64,000 bases of DNA from Paraburkholderia fynbosensis (GTDB lineage: Bacteria > Pseudomonadota > Gammaproteobacteria > Burkholderiales > Burkholderiaceae). How positions within the stretch are numbered: position 1 is the stretch's first letter; each line of letters starts with the position of its first letter. Positions 16,503-25,401 of this stretch are shown one piece after another. A program made the position numbers and the translations under genes. Under the pieces are notes generated by a model. The model had not been told where the DNA came from. It worked only from the letters and a program-made list of their open reading frames with translations, and made no database searches. The stretch lies in NCBI RefSeq assembly GCF_902859935.1, contig NZ_CADIKI010000032.1, positions 1 through 64,000 of the forward strand, written 5' to 3'.

Positions 16503-17639
16503 ATGAGCGATCGATTGCTTGTTGCAACCCGTAAGGGATTGTTCGTTCTGCAAGCCGACGGCGCGGGCGGCTGGACGCTCGGTGAGCCGTATTTCGCCGG
16601 TGAGCCGGTGAGCATGGTGCTGCCTGATCCGCGCGACGGTTCGCTGTATGCCGCGCTCAATCTGGGCCACTTCGGCGTGAAACTGCATCGTCGGCGCGCG
16701 GGCATAGAGGATTGGGAAGAGTGCGCGGTCCCCGTCTACCCGCCGCAGCCTGCCGACGAGACGCATACCGGTGACGGCGCGGACAATGCGAGCGCCGCCG
16801 TGCCGAGCCCGCCGGCTCCTCCCTGGACGCTCCAGCAAATCTGGTCGCTCGAAACCGGCGGCTCGGACGAGCCGGGCGTCCTGTGGGCCGGCACGATTCC
16901 CGGCGGGCTCTTCCGTTCCGACGACGGCGGCGACACATGGCTGCTCATCCGGGCGCTGTGGGATCGCCCGGAGCGCCGAGAATGGTTCGGAGGCGGCTAC
17001 GACGCGCCGGGCATCCATTCCGTGATGGTCGATCCGCGCGACAGCCGGCACGTGACGATCGGCGTGTCGTGTGGCGGCGTCTGGCAAACCGCCGACGGTG
17101 GCGCGACCTGGCGCGTTAGTGCCGAAGGCATGGAGGCAGACTACATGCCGCCGGAGCGGCGCGGCGATGCCAACGTGCAAGACCCGCACCGCGTCGTGCA
17201 TTGCGCCGCGAATCCAGATGCGCTGTGGACGCAGCATCACTGCGCGATCTTCCGCTCGACCGACGGCGCGGCGCACTGGCAGCGGATCGAAGCGCAGCCA
17301 TCGAGCTTCGGCTTCGCGGTTGCCGTGCATCCGCGCGAGCCGGACACCGCGTGGTTTGTGCCCGCCGTGAAAGACCAGTGCCGGATCCCGGTGGACGGCC
17401 AGTTCGTCGTCACGCGCACACGCGACGGCGGCCGCACGTTCGAGCGTTTCTCGAACGGGTTGCCGCCTGCACCGGCGTATGACCTCGTGTATCGGCACGG
17501 GCTCGCTGTAGATGACTCCGGCACGCGCCTCGCAATGGCGTCGACCACCGGCGCGCTATGGACGTCCGACGACGGCGGCGAAAGCTGGCATTTGATTTCA
17601 GCGCATTTGCCGCCTGCTTATTGTGTCCGGTTTGGATGA
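16503..17639 (+). CDS. BNR/sialidase-like beta-propeller protein
   Basis: A 378-residue protein without signal peptide or membrane helix. Asp-box (BNR) motifs recur: 'GLFRSDDGGDTWLLI', 'GVWQTADGGATWRVS', 'AIFRSTDGAAHWQRI', 'TRDGGRTFERF' and 'ALWTSDDGGESWHLI', with a start 'LLVATRKGLFVLQADG'. This predicts a six- or seven-bladed propeller like the exo-alpha-sialidase or Vps10 folds; the catalytic Arg triad of sialidases is not evident. A purine-rich ribosome site lies before the ATG. It is paired with the upstream MoaD-like gene. Confidence 0.85.
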   Translation: MSDRLLVATRKGLFVLQADGAGGWTLGEPYFAGEPVSMVLPDPRDGSLYAALNLGHFGVKLHRRRAGIEDWEECAVPVYPPQPADETHTGDGADNASAAVPSPPAPPWTLQQIWSLETGGSDEPGVLWAGTIPGGLFRSDDGGDTWLLIRALWDRPERREWFGGGYDAPGIHSVMVDPRDSRHVTIGVSCGGVWQTADGGATWRVSAEGMEADYMPPERRGDANVQDPHRVVHCAANPDALWTQHHCAIFRSTDGAAHWQRIEAQPSSFGFAVAVHPREPDTAWFVPAVKDQCRIPVDGQFVVTRTRDGGRTFERFSNGLPPAPAYDLVYRHGLAVDDSGTRLAMASTTGALWTSDDGGESWHLISAHLPPAYCVRFG

Positions 17640-18094
17640 GGGCGCGTGGCGGGCTGGTGAGACATGAAACGCCTACATTGCCATTCATGCGCCGGACATA
17701 GCCTGAATGCGTGCATCGGCGTGATGGATCGATCCTCCGAGCTGTAGGCGCCGGCGACCCGCTTTGTGTAGCTCGGCTTGTCACAAGAGACTTTTTGACA
17801 CTTCGCCGAACGTCTGATCAGCACCAGCAGTCACGCAGACGCCCCTGCGCGAGAGACAGCTTTTGGCGGAGGACTCGGCTCATTTTCGCCAATCGAACGG
17901 CCGTTTCCAAGCGCGGAGCCGCCCCCTGTACGTCCGGAGAATGATTCTGACGAATGACCCTTCATGGCCGAGTACAGCCCGATGCGGTCGGCTGAGGTCC
18001 ACGCGTTGCGGACTTTCAGCGTTACAGAACGGCATCCCGGGGGCGAATTAGCGGGGATACCCGCAACAGATGTAACGGCAGGTCGGTGCTACGG
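17640..18094. other. gene-free stretch
   Basis: No supported gene on either strand. The segment about 17860-17960, ending in AATGATTCTGACGAATGACC, has the style of degenerate intergenic DNA common in Burkholderia replicons. The AhpF-domain gene converges on it. Confidence 0.5.
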
Positions 18095-18727
18095 CTAGGA
18101 CGCCGCGCGCAGTGCCGCTCTCATGCTCATTTCTATGTCGTGAAGTCTCGCGCCGAGTTCCTCAAAGCTGCTGCGCCCCTCGCCGAATAACTCGCCGTTC
18201 ATGTAGATCGTCGGCACAACGCTAATATCACGCGCCGACACCTCACTTTGAAAAAGCCCCCCGTCGATCGTAATGTTGTGAATCCGTGAATTGATCACCG
18301 TCATCATGTTCAGCGCTTGCACAACGTCCACACAGCTTCCGCAAGATAGTGAAATGAAGGTCTCGAAATAGTAGTCACGTTCCAGCGTTCGAATCCGTTC
18401 AATGGTCATACGGTCGGCTATGACGGGATGTCCTCCCACCTGGAGTATTGCAAGGACAAGGGACGAAAATTCAGGCCCTGTTGGAGTGGCGGCAAACCGA
18501 ATGCCGGGTTTTGCTCCCGCCTGCCCGATTGAAAATGATGGCTTGCGTTCCTCGCCCTGCTGCTCCTCGATTACCGTCACCAGATCTGTCAACGACGCGA
18601 TTTCGTTCAACATCGTCAGCATCTCGGGCGATTTTTGACCACCGTCCTGCGACACGATCAATTCGACAGGTCTACGGATGTTTCGCAGATACGTCTGTAA
18701 TTGTGACCGGAGGCTGGTGTTTAACAT
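18095..18727 (-). CDS. AhpF N-terminal domain as a stand-alone protein (truncated AhpF)
   Basis: The 210 residues match only the N-terminal tandem thioredoxin-fold domain of AhpF (normally about 520 residues). It has 'RRPVELIVSQDGGQKSPEM' early, then 'YYFETFISLSCGSCVDVVQA' with redox cysteines at 129 and 132, the same positions as in E. coli AhpF, and 'VVPTIYMNGELFGEGR'. The frame then ends after 'MSMRAALRAAS'; the FAD/NADH thioredoxin-reductase part is absent downstream and no AhpC lies nearby. It may be a relic, or a domain that accepts electrons from another reductase to serve AhpC. Confidence 0.82.
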   Translation of the reverse strand: MLNTSLRSQLQTYLRNIRRPVELIVSQDGGQKSPEMLTMLNEIASLTDLVTVIEEQQGEERKPSFSIGQAGAKPGIRFAATPTGPEFSSLVLAILQVGGHPVIADRMTIERIRTLERDYYFETFISLSCGSCVDVVQALNMMTVINSRIHNITIDGGLFQSEVSARDISVVPTIYMNGELFGEGRSSFEELGARLHDIEMSMRAALRAAS

Positions 18728-18886
18728 GTCTCGATCCCCTAACGACTTTAAGGTTAGACGAAGAAGTGCAGGAACTGAAAGAGATCTGAACAGAACGTGC
18801 AGCGCCTTCTGCCATTTGGATCAAGAGGTTGCCGGACGATGCTCCCTAACGTCGGTGCGCTTTGGTGCGCTATCGCACATATTCCC

Positions 18887-19234
18887 TCAGTGGCCGCGCT
18901 GCCGCAGCGCCAGCAGCACGAGCTGCACGCTGCGGTTGCTCTGGCCGTCGACCGGGCGCCCGGCGAAGATCGGGAGGTCGGTCTCGGGCAGCTCGGCGAC
19001 GAAGATGCGCGAAGCGGCGATTCCGCCTTCGGCAATCAGGGCGCTGCGCACGACCTGTGCGCGCCGGGCCGCCAGTGCCCGAGTGACCGCGCCGCCGCCG
19101 CGTGTGTCACTGTCGGCGAAGGCCAGCACGGCGGTGTCCGGATGGCCGCGCAGGTAGTCGCGCGCCTTCGCGGGTTCCGCCATGCCCTCGGCCGACAGCG
19201 CTGCCTGCCCGGTCTTGAACAGGATTGGATTCAC
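18887..19234 (-). pseudogene. OmpA-family C-terminal domain fragment
   Basis: The 115 residues resemble the peptidoglycan-binding OmpA C-terminal domain: 'ILFKTGQAALSAEGM', 'AVLAFADSDTRGG', 'LAARRAQVVRSALIAEGG' and 'GQSNRSVQLVLLAL'. Family residues at the peptidoglycan site are poorly kept (the usual GHTD reads FADS). The 5' end is cut at about 19234, where an IS3 transposase remnant starts on the other strand. No signal peptide or barrel remains. Confidence 0.65.
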
Positions 19235-19570
19235 TGCTGGCCATGACGGTGTGATTCTACATTCCGATCAAGGCTGTCAATACACGTCCATTGCCTTTGG
19301 ACGGCGCTGCCGCGAAGCAGGCGTACAGCCGTCGATGGGCACGGCCGGCGATGCCTATGACAACGCGATGTGAGAGTCGTTCTTCGGCACACTCGAAGCC
19401 GAACTGCTCTGTCGCGAACACTTCGCGACCCACGAACAGGCACGGCGGCGTCTGTTCTCGTTTCTGGAGAGCTGGTACAACATACGCCGCCTGCACAGCA
19501 GCATCGGCTACTGTTCGCCGCTCGAGTTCGAAAATCTGCATGCGCAAGGTCAAAGCTTATCGCCGCGCGG
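19235..19570 (+). mobile_element. IS3-family transposase (OrfB) C-terminal remnant
   Basis: Reads 'GVILHSDQGCQYTSIAF', 'GTAGDAYDNAM', then an in-frame TGA at 19371-19373, then 'ESFFGTLEAELL', 'FSFLESWYNIRRLHSSIGY' and 'SPLEFEN'. This is the last third of the DDE integrase domain, with the second Asp and the Glu of the triad. The upstream half, OrfA and clear terminal repeats are missing. It abuts the 5'-truncated OmpA fragment head to head, marking a rearrangement junction. Confidence 0.88.
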
Positions 19571-20265
19571 GTTGTCCACCGCCGGGCAGCATCGTGGTCA
19601 TGACAGGCGACCCGCCGCCCGGCCATGGACCACCCGCGATTCAACCTTATCGGGAGGTGCCACACCGCATTAAACTCAACTGCAAATCTATCCGTCGAAC
19701 CGGTCAAGCTCACCGCAGGGATTTGTCGAGGCAGGTCGTGCGCATTGCCGTCGGACGACGGAGGTTGAACGACGAAAGGCGAAGCAACCTCGGGGGCAGG
19801 CGTGAACAGGCTGACGAAGCCCGTCCTGATAGTCGTAACGGCACTTTGTGGGAGCCTCAAGGCTGCGCCGCCTGATAGAACTGCGGATGAGACCACGCAG
19901 TTGAACTCGTACGGTCCGAGCGTGGAGACGAAAGCGTCATCGCGGCGCACCGTCGCCGCTATCCCGAGCCGACTGCCAGCATCGCCCCATCGGGAGCTTG
20001 TGGAATCGATCGATCAACCGGGCGGTGGGATGTCTCTTGCTCCCGCAAACGAAGAGGTCGCAGATAGGCTTGACGTACGCGGGCCGTTTCGGACCTGCTT
20101 CGGCGCTGGCAGTTTCGCTCTTTCCGCGCTCGGACATAGCGCATCGGTACCGCATTCACGCTCGTGATGTCGGTGCGATTGATCAACGGACACCAGTAAG
20201 GCCGCTTCCTGGGTGTAGCGGACATCTTCGGATGGGGTAGTCACTCGGCTGTTCGTGTCGCGCCC
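19571..20265. other. gene-free stretch
   Basis: One plus-strand frame at 19802-20167 starts 'MNRLTKPVLIVVTALCGSLK', which resembles a signal peptide, but the rest lacks family features and I do not count it as a gene. No repeats or promoters stand out. Confidence 0.4.
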
Positions 20266-21066
20266 TCACCCCGTTGTTGCAACTGCGACACCGAAGCCAA
20301 CCAGCAGCAACCCCTGCGCAAAAGGCAGCCATCGCGCTTGCGGCAGCATTTTTTCGAGCATCACGTAGATCGACAGAGCGGCCACCCAAAGCACGTTCAT
20401 GACGCCAAACACGAAGAGCAACGCCATGAGTGCCCCGCAACAGCCGACGCAATAGGCCCCGTGCCGGAACCCCATGATCCAGGCACCGAGGGTGCCGTCG
20501 CGCCATTCGGTCAGAAGAAAACCGAGGGGGGAAGCACACTTGCTAAGGCACGCATGCTTTAAAGGAGTCAGCTGGAAGACTCCAGCAATGACCAGGAGAG
20601 CGCCCCCAAGCAGCGGGGTTGCGCTCACCATCATAGGTGTAACGAGGCGGGCCTCGAGCAGGCCCCACTGCGCGAGCGTCGCCAACAGGCTGAAGCCGGA
20701 CCACACGGCCAGGTAGCCGAGAACAAATACGCTCGTGTGCACATACGGCAGTCGCTGCGTACGCCGCTGGCGGCTCAAGAACGCGAAACTCAAAACCATC
20801 GGTACGGTCGACGGGAGCATCATGGCGGCCATCATGATGGCCCACATCGCCAGCACCAGCAGCAGATCGAAGGCGCCCCAATCCGTCATGCGCGGCATGA
20901 TGGCCATGGCTGCTCCCGCGTCCATGTGCTCCATGCCCCAGCTCATGTACAGCAGATAAATCCACGCGAGCGTCGCGGCAGCCGTGAGTCCCGACAGTAC
21001 GATCACGCGGTCCCGCACCGGCAGCCGTCGCCTCACGAACCCACTCCGAAAACCTCGCTTAGCCAT
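20266..21066 (-). CDS. DUF2182 multi-pass membrane protein
   Basis: A 266-residue inner-membrane protein with about six to seven helices. The DUF2182 hallmarks are 'WAIMMAAMMLPSTVPMVL', 'FQLTPLKHACLSKCASP' (conserved Cys/His pair) and 'HGAYCVGCCGALMALLFVFG'. These motifs have led to the annotation 'predicted metal-binding membrane protein', but no substrate is proven. The start overlaps the upstream DUF1326 stop by 8 bases, so the two are translated together and probably act together. Confidence 0.9.
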   Translation of the reverse strand: MAKRGFRSGFVRRRLPVRDRVIVLSGLTAAATLAWIYLLYMSWGMEHMDAGAAMAIMPRMTDWGAFDLLLVLAMWAIMMAAMMLPSTVPMVLSFAFLSRQRRTQRLPYVHTSVFVLGYLAVWSGFSLLATLAQWGLLEARLVTPMMVSATPLLGGALLVIAGVFQLTPLKHACLSKCASPLGFLLTEWRDGTLGAWIMGFRHGAYCVGCCGALMALLFVFGVMNVLWVAALSIYVMLEKMLPQARWLPFAQGLLLVGFGVAVATTG

Positions 21067-21661
21067 GGTAGGCGAACGGAGAATAGAAGCCGTTTCGGTC
21101 TGAGATTTCTCTGGAAAAGCCGTGGTCGGTGAAGCGAAAGCGCGTCGATTTCCCGATCACCGCCGCGAATCCTGGGACAGGGGTAAACGGGTGATTGCTG
21201 ATGGTGACGTCGCCTCCATCCTGACCAGGCAACGCTTCGATTTCCATGTCCGCGACATCGGGTATGCGAAGGCTGCGACGCTTCCCGTCGAGGTGGTAGT
21301 CGATCGCGGCTGGTTTGACGCCCATCACTTCGCCAATCATCGGGCCCAGCGCGGCAAGCGGTCCCCCGGCTTGACCGGAGAAGATCTTACCCAAGGCCTC
21401 TTGCTGCGTCGGTGTCCCGCGTTCGTCGAGATAAAGCGCCACCCTCCACTTGTTTTGCAGCATGTGACCCGGCGAATACGCAAAGAGAGCGATGTTGAGT
21501 CCGTCCAGTGTCACGTCGGCGAACTCGCCTTGATCGACGTGCCAACCGATCAGCACCGCGCAGTCTCCATCCGACGGCGGACCGAGACAAACGCAACTGC
21601 ACGGGGCGTAGCAGTTGCAGCTTTCGAAATACGTACCGGCAACCTTCCAGTTCTCAGCCAT
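21059..21661 (-). CDS. DUF1326 domain protein
   Basis: A 200-residue soluble protein of the DUF1326 family, starting 'MAENWKVAGTYFESCNCYAP' and continuing 'CSCVCLGPPSDGDCAVLIGW'. The cluster of six cysteines in the first 35 residues could bind metal. 'DVTLDGLNIALFAYSPGHML', 'IFSGQAGGPLAALGPMIGEV' and a C-terminal 'GFSREISDRNGFYSPFAY' are further family landmarks. It is the first gene of a two-gene unit with DUF2182. The molecular role is unknown. Confidence 0.9.
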   Translation of the reverse strand: MAENWKVAGTYFESCNCYAPCSCVCLGPPSDGDCAVLIGWHVDQGEFADVTLDGLNIALFAYSPGHMLQNKWRVALYLDERGTPTQQEALGKIFSGQAGGPLAALGPMIGEVMGVKPAAIDYHLDGKRRSLRIPDVADMEIEALPGQDGGDVTISNHPFTPVPGFAAVIGKSTRFRFTDHGFSREISDRNGFYSPFAYHG

Positions 21662-22125
21662 GGCATTGACCTCCGTCGTTCGGACGCGGGCAGGTGCGCG
21701 CGCTTATGGCATTCGCGCACGGCGCGTTTGCATCCGTCAGTGGCGATCCGGACGCCGGACTTGGCGAGCGAATCAATCCAAGTCTAGGTCGAAATGGCCG
21801 GGGCCGTGGGCCGCACATCTCGAACGCCGGGTCCTACGCGAACCCGGGGGCTGGAGGTTCGCAAACATGGCTGCCTCTGTCCCCAATTGCATGCTCGACT
21901 TGCTCATCGGCTGTCCTGCATCCTTCCCATGCCGCTCGGCATAGCACGCGGGCGGCACGGTCCGATGAAGGGAAAGTAGGTGCGTTTTCGAACTAGAAGT
22001 TGTAGTTGGCCACCGCCAAAGCCGCGACCGCTCGTCGGGTCGCAGGCGAAGCCGTTCCGCCAACGGTCAACGGGGCGACCCGTTTCGCCGCCAGTGCTGA
22101 AACACAGCGTGTCCCACACTCGCTT
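21662..22125. other. gene-free stretch
   Basis: It holds the presumed promoter of the DUF1326-DUF2182 unit near 21670. The remaining bases to 22125 show no family-like reading frame on either strand. Confidence 0.45.
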
Positions 22126-22598
22126 CTACGGCTTGTTCTGCAGCCGCAGCCGCGCCGTCTCAATTGACTGGTGAAGTTTGGCCTGCAACGTCTCACGCGA
22201 CGGCAGCACGGTCAGATATTCGGCGACGTGAATCCCGCTCTTGTCCAGTTCGAGCAGTTCAATCTGCTCCTGTTTCTTTCCGGCGCAGAGGATAATGCCG
22301 AGCGGCGGCAATTCGTCCGGCTCCTGCTCATGTTTTGCCAGCCAGCGAAGATAGAGTTCCATCTGGCTTTGTGCTCGGCCTTGAAAGCGCCGAGCTTCAG
22401 TTCGACGGCCACCAGTCGCTTCAGCTTGCGGTTGTATAACAGCAGGTCGATGTAAAAGTCGTCGCTATCGATCTGTAGCCGCTTCTGGCGAGCCACAAAC
22501 GTAAAGCCGGCGCCAAGTTCGAGCAGGAATTGCTCCATTTCCCGGCGGATGGCATCCATCCTTGATACGGCGCAGTCTTCGCGACGCGCCCGTTCCAA
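22126..22598 (-). pseudogene. YhcG-type (DUF1016) PDDEXK nuclease, C-terminal relic
   Basis: One frame has 'FLLELGAGFTFVARQKRLQI', 'DFYIDLLLYNRKLKRLVAVE' and 'LKLGAFKAEHK', carrying the D-(E/D)xK nuclease residues (Asp in 'YIDLLLY', 'VELK'). The next frame continues 'MELYLRWLAKHEQEPDELPP', 'GIILCAGKKQEQIELLEL' and 'VAEYLTVLPSRETL' to the natural end. A frameshift near 22360 separates them, and the N-terminal DUF1016 helical domain is missing upstream. Intact family members are linked to DNA repair and mobile-element or phage interactions. Confidence 0.8.
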
Positions 22599-22686
22599 TC
22601 ACAGAAGCCATTATGTGGAGTTCCAATCAAGATGGCAAACGACTAATATTAATTGCATCTAGCAGGTTTTCGAATGGGTTGTCAGG

Positions 22687-23580
22687 ATGATGGTGGATCT
22701 CGATTTACTGCGGGCCTTCGTGGCCGTCGCCGAGTCAGGCAGCTTCACGGCGGCTGCCAACGTCGTTGGACGTTCCCAGTCCGCTGTCAGCCAAAAGGTG
22801 TTGCGCCTTGAAGACGCTTTGCATGTCCGCGTCTTCGAGCGCACGAGCCGGTCCCTAAAATTGACGCGTGACGGCGAACGCGTGCTCGCTGCCGGCCGGC
22901 GACTCCTGGCGCAACACGATTCATTTATGCGCGAGCTTCGCGAGCCTCCTCAACTCACGCGCTTACGGCTAGGCGTTTCGGAAAACTTGGTGCAGCCGCA
23001 ACTGCCGCTTATTCTGGCGCGATTTGCGCAGCGCTTCCCTTCTGTCGAACTCGCTCTGACCACCGGTTCCAGCCAGGGCCTTATCGAGGATCATGAGGCC
23101 GGCCTTCTGGACGTTGTGTTTGCGAAACGCAAACGTGAGGGTTCAGGTCATCGCGGGCGCGTGATTTGGCGGGAACCACTTGTCTGGCTGGCCGCAAAAA
23201 ATTATCGAAGCGAGCCGGGCCGCCCCGCGCGCCTAGTCATGATGCCGGCGCCATGTTCTTATCGGGAAGTGATGATGGAGTCGCTTGATGCGTCTCGCCG
23301 TGAATGGGTCGTTGCCTGCACAGCCAGCAATTTGGTTGGCGTGCAAGCCGCCGTCGTTGGTGGACTGGGAGTCACCGTGCTAGGCAAGTCTTTCCTGCAG
23401 AGCGGCATGAAGATTTTGCCTGCGTCGGCGCAATGGCCGGCGTTGCCTGCTTCCGAGGTCGCCGTAATCGGCGAGGACCCGGCGAAACAGTTTATCCTCG
23501 AGCCGCTTGTCTCCATGTTTGTCGACGTCTTGACGGAACGTTCGTCGACGACATCGGATGCAGAGGTTGAATCGCTATAG
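22687..23580 (+). CDS. LysR-family transcriptional regulator
   Basis: A 297-residue LysR regulator. The N-terminal helix-turn-helix is residues 4-63 ('LDLLRAFVAVAESGSFTAAA', 'GRSQSAVSQKVLRLEDAL', 'FERTSRSLKLTRDGE'). The inducer-binding domain follows from about 92 ('LRLGVSENLVQPQLPLILAR'). Adjacent ATG codons at 22687 and 22690 are alternative starts. It converges with an aromatic-acid MFS gene at the edge of the catabolic island, so control of that transporter or of a separate target is possible; no operator was identified. Confidence 0.9.
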   Translation: MMVDLDLLRAFVAVAESGSFTAAANVVGRSQSAVSQKVLRLEDALHVRVFERTSRSLKLTRDGERVLAAGRRLLAQHDSFMRELREPPQLTRLRLGVSENLVQPQLPLILARFAQRFPSVELALTTGSSQGLIEDHEAGLLDVVFAKRKREGSGHRGRVIWREPLVWLAAKNYRSEPGRPARLVMMPAPCSYREVMMESLDASRREWVVACTASNLVGVQAAVVGGLGVTVLGKSFLQSGMKILPASAQWPALPASEVAVIGEDPAKQFILEPLVSMFVDVLTERSSTTSDAEVESL

Positions 23581-23709
23581 GACACGGTGGCAAAACACCT
23601 TTGCGACCGATCGCCAACGCGGACCAACTCACCGCGCGTTACTTCGCGACCGGAGAAATCTAACGCCTCCTGTCGACCTTGCATCAGAACGAGAACCAAG
23701 CTACATCTA

Positions 23710-25068
23710 TCACTTTGCTTCGGCTTCCCGCGCCAGCACCGCCAGCATGGCCGTATCGTCACGCTGGCCGACGGCATAAGCGGCAATGGTCGCGATTCCG
23801 ATCGGTATCGTCAGAAACATGAAAAGCTCGAGGAAGTGCCATTCGAGGCCCAGCAGGATCGCTCCGACATACGCCCCCGATATCGCGCCGAAGCGTCCGA
23901 TGCCCGTCATCCAACTCGTGCCAGTCGCGCGCATCTCCGTCGGGTAGTAGCTGGCGGCCATCGCCGTCCATCCTGTATTGGTGGAGTTCGTGCAGTAGCC
24001 GAGCAGGAACACCATCGACATCAAACCCGAAAGCACAAAAGACATCTTCGCCAGAACGACCGTAAAAATCCCGGCGGCGACGAGCGTCGTCATCATCACG
24101 GTGTACGCCTTGAAGCGATCCATTTCCCATCCGATGACGATGTTTCCGAGCGTGCCGCCGACCTGCATCATCGCCGCGACCATCGCGGCATCGCTCATCG
24201 AAAAGTGATTGCCCTTCACCATGATCGGAAGCCAACTATTGAGGAAATAGACCGTCATCAGGTTCATGAAGAGACCAACCCAGAGCGCCACCGTGACGCG
24301 CGTATGCGGCTTGCTCACGATCAGCTTCATGGCGGCGCGTCTCGCATGACCGCGCTCGCTGGTCACGAACACGGTCGACGGATCGACCGCGGACGGGTCG
24401 ATCCGGTTGAGCACGCGCATCAATGCGTCGCGGCCGCCCTGCCTGACCGTCAGAAACCTCGCGGACTCCGGCAGCAGGACGGCAAGGACAAGCGCAAAAG
24501 CAATCGGAACGATGCCGCCGATCACGAGTATCGACTGCCATCCGTGACGTGCAATCAGATACGTCGATAAGAAGCCGCCGCCGGCGGCACCCAGCGTGAA
24601 GCCGCAATAAATCACCGTCACCATGATCGAGCGATATTTCCGTGGCGCATACTCGGAGGCAAGCGTCGCCGCATTTGGCTGCGACGCGCCGAGGCCCAGC
24701 CCCGCCAGAAAGCGCATGACCGACAGCACGGCGAGATTCGGCGACCACGCTGAAAGCAGGCTCATGACGCCGAAGAAGGCTACTGCGCCGATCACCACGC
24801 GCCGTCTGCCGAATCGGTCGGCGAGCGGGCCGCCCACCAGTGCGCCGATCGCAAGGCCAAACAGCCCCATGCTCAGCACCGGCCCCAGCGCCGCGTGACT
24901 TACTTTCCAGTCGTCCAGAATGGCGGGAGCAATGAAGCCCATCGCCACGACATCGAATCCGTCCAGTATCAGTACCGTAAGACCAAGCGCGAGAATCTTC
25001 CAGTGAAACGCCCCGAACGGGCGCGTGTCCAGAAACTCCTGTACGTCGAGTTGCTTCACAGTGGGCAT
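23710..25068 (-). CDS. MFS transporter, aromatic acid:H+ symporter (AAHS) type
   Basis: A 452-residue, 12-helix inner-membrane carrier. AAHS signatures are 'ILDGFDVVAMGFIAPAI' in helix 1 (the Asp needed for transport in PcaK and BenK), 'GGPLADRFGRRRVVIGAV' in loop 2-3, 'GYCTNSTNTGWTAMAASYYP' and 'RATGTSWMTGIGRFGAI'. It is a close paralogue of the carrier at 41257-42612, with near-identical motifs over the whole length. Divergent from the isomerase operon at 25402. Probable substrate: an aromatic or cyclic carboxylate fed to this island. Confidence 0.93.
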   Translation of the reverse strand: MPTVKQLDVQEFLDTRPFGAFHWKILALGLTVLILDGFDVVAMGFIAPAILDDWKVSHAALGPVLSMGLFGLAIGALVGGPLADRFGRRRVVIGAVAFFGVMSLLSAWSPNLAVLSVMRFLAGLGLGASQPNAATLASEYAPRKYRSIMVTVIYCGFTLGAAGGGFLSTYLIARHGWQSILVIGGIVPIAFALVLAVLLPESARFLTVRQGGRDALMRVLNRIDPSAVDPSTVFVTSERGHARRAAMKLIVSKPHTRVTVALWVGLFMNLMTVYFLNSWLPIMVKGNHFSMSDAAMVAAMMQVGGTLGNIVIGWEMDRFKAYTVMMTTLVAAGIFTVVLAKMSFVLSGLMSMVFLLGYCTNSTNTGWTAMAASYYPTEMRATGTSWMTGIGRFGAISGAYVGAILLGLEWHFLELFMFLTIPIGIATIAAYAVGQRDDTAMLAVLAREAEAK

Positions 25069-25401
25069 CTGTGTCTCCGTGTTCGTTGCAGGCTCGCGGC
25101 GTTTAAAGCGTCATTCGCGATCCATAATCTATGTAGTTGTCCGAATCAAAAATCCCTCGACCGGATGGATCACCGGGTTGCTGCCTTTTGTATTGGATGC
25201 TTCGAGTGTAGAAATCGAGGTGAGCGGCAGTCAACGTATTTTGCGCAACAGTTTCCATCTGTGAACAAACAAGGGTTAATCCGTAGCGGATATTTTGGCG
25301 AAACGCTCTGCGTTTCTGCTCTTCGCGACGAAAATGCTTGTTCCCATAGCGCAACTCGTTCACATTTGGATATTTAAAATAAGCCACCATTCGAGGAATC
25401 C
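25069..25401. other. divergent promoter region
   Basis: It separates the MFS gene (minus) from the isomerase-hydrolase-MFS operon (plus). It is AT-richer than its neighbours near 25255-25380. I could not fix promoter hexamers or an operator with confidence. Confidence 0.4.

Noticed and set aside
19802..20167. 121-codon frame with a signal-peptide-like start
   Set aside because: Only the first 20 residues look protein-like; the rest lacks any pattern, and the region holds IS debris.
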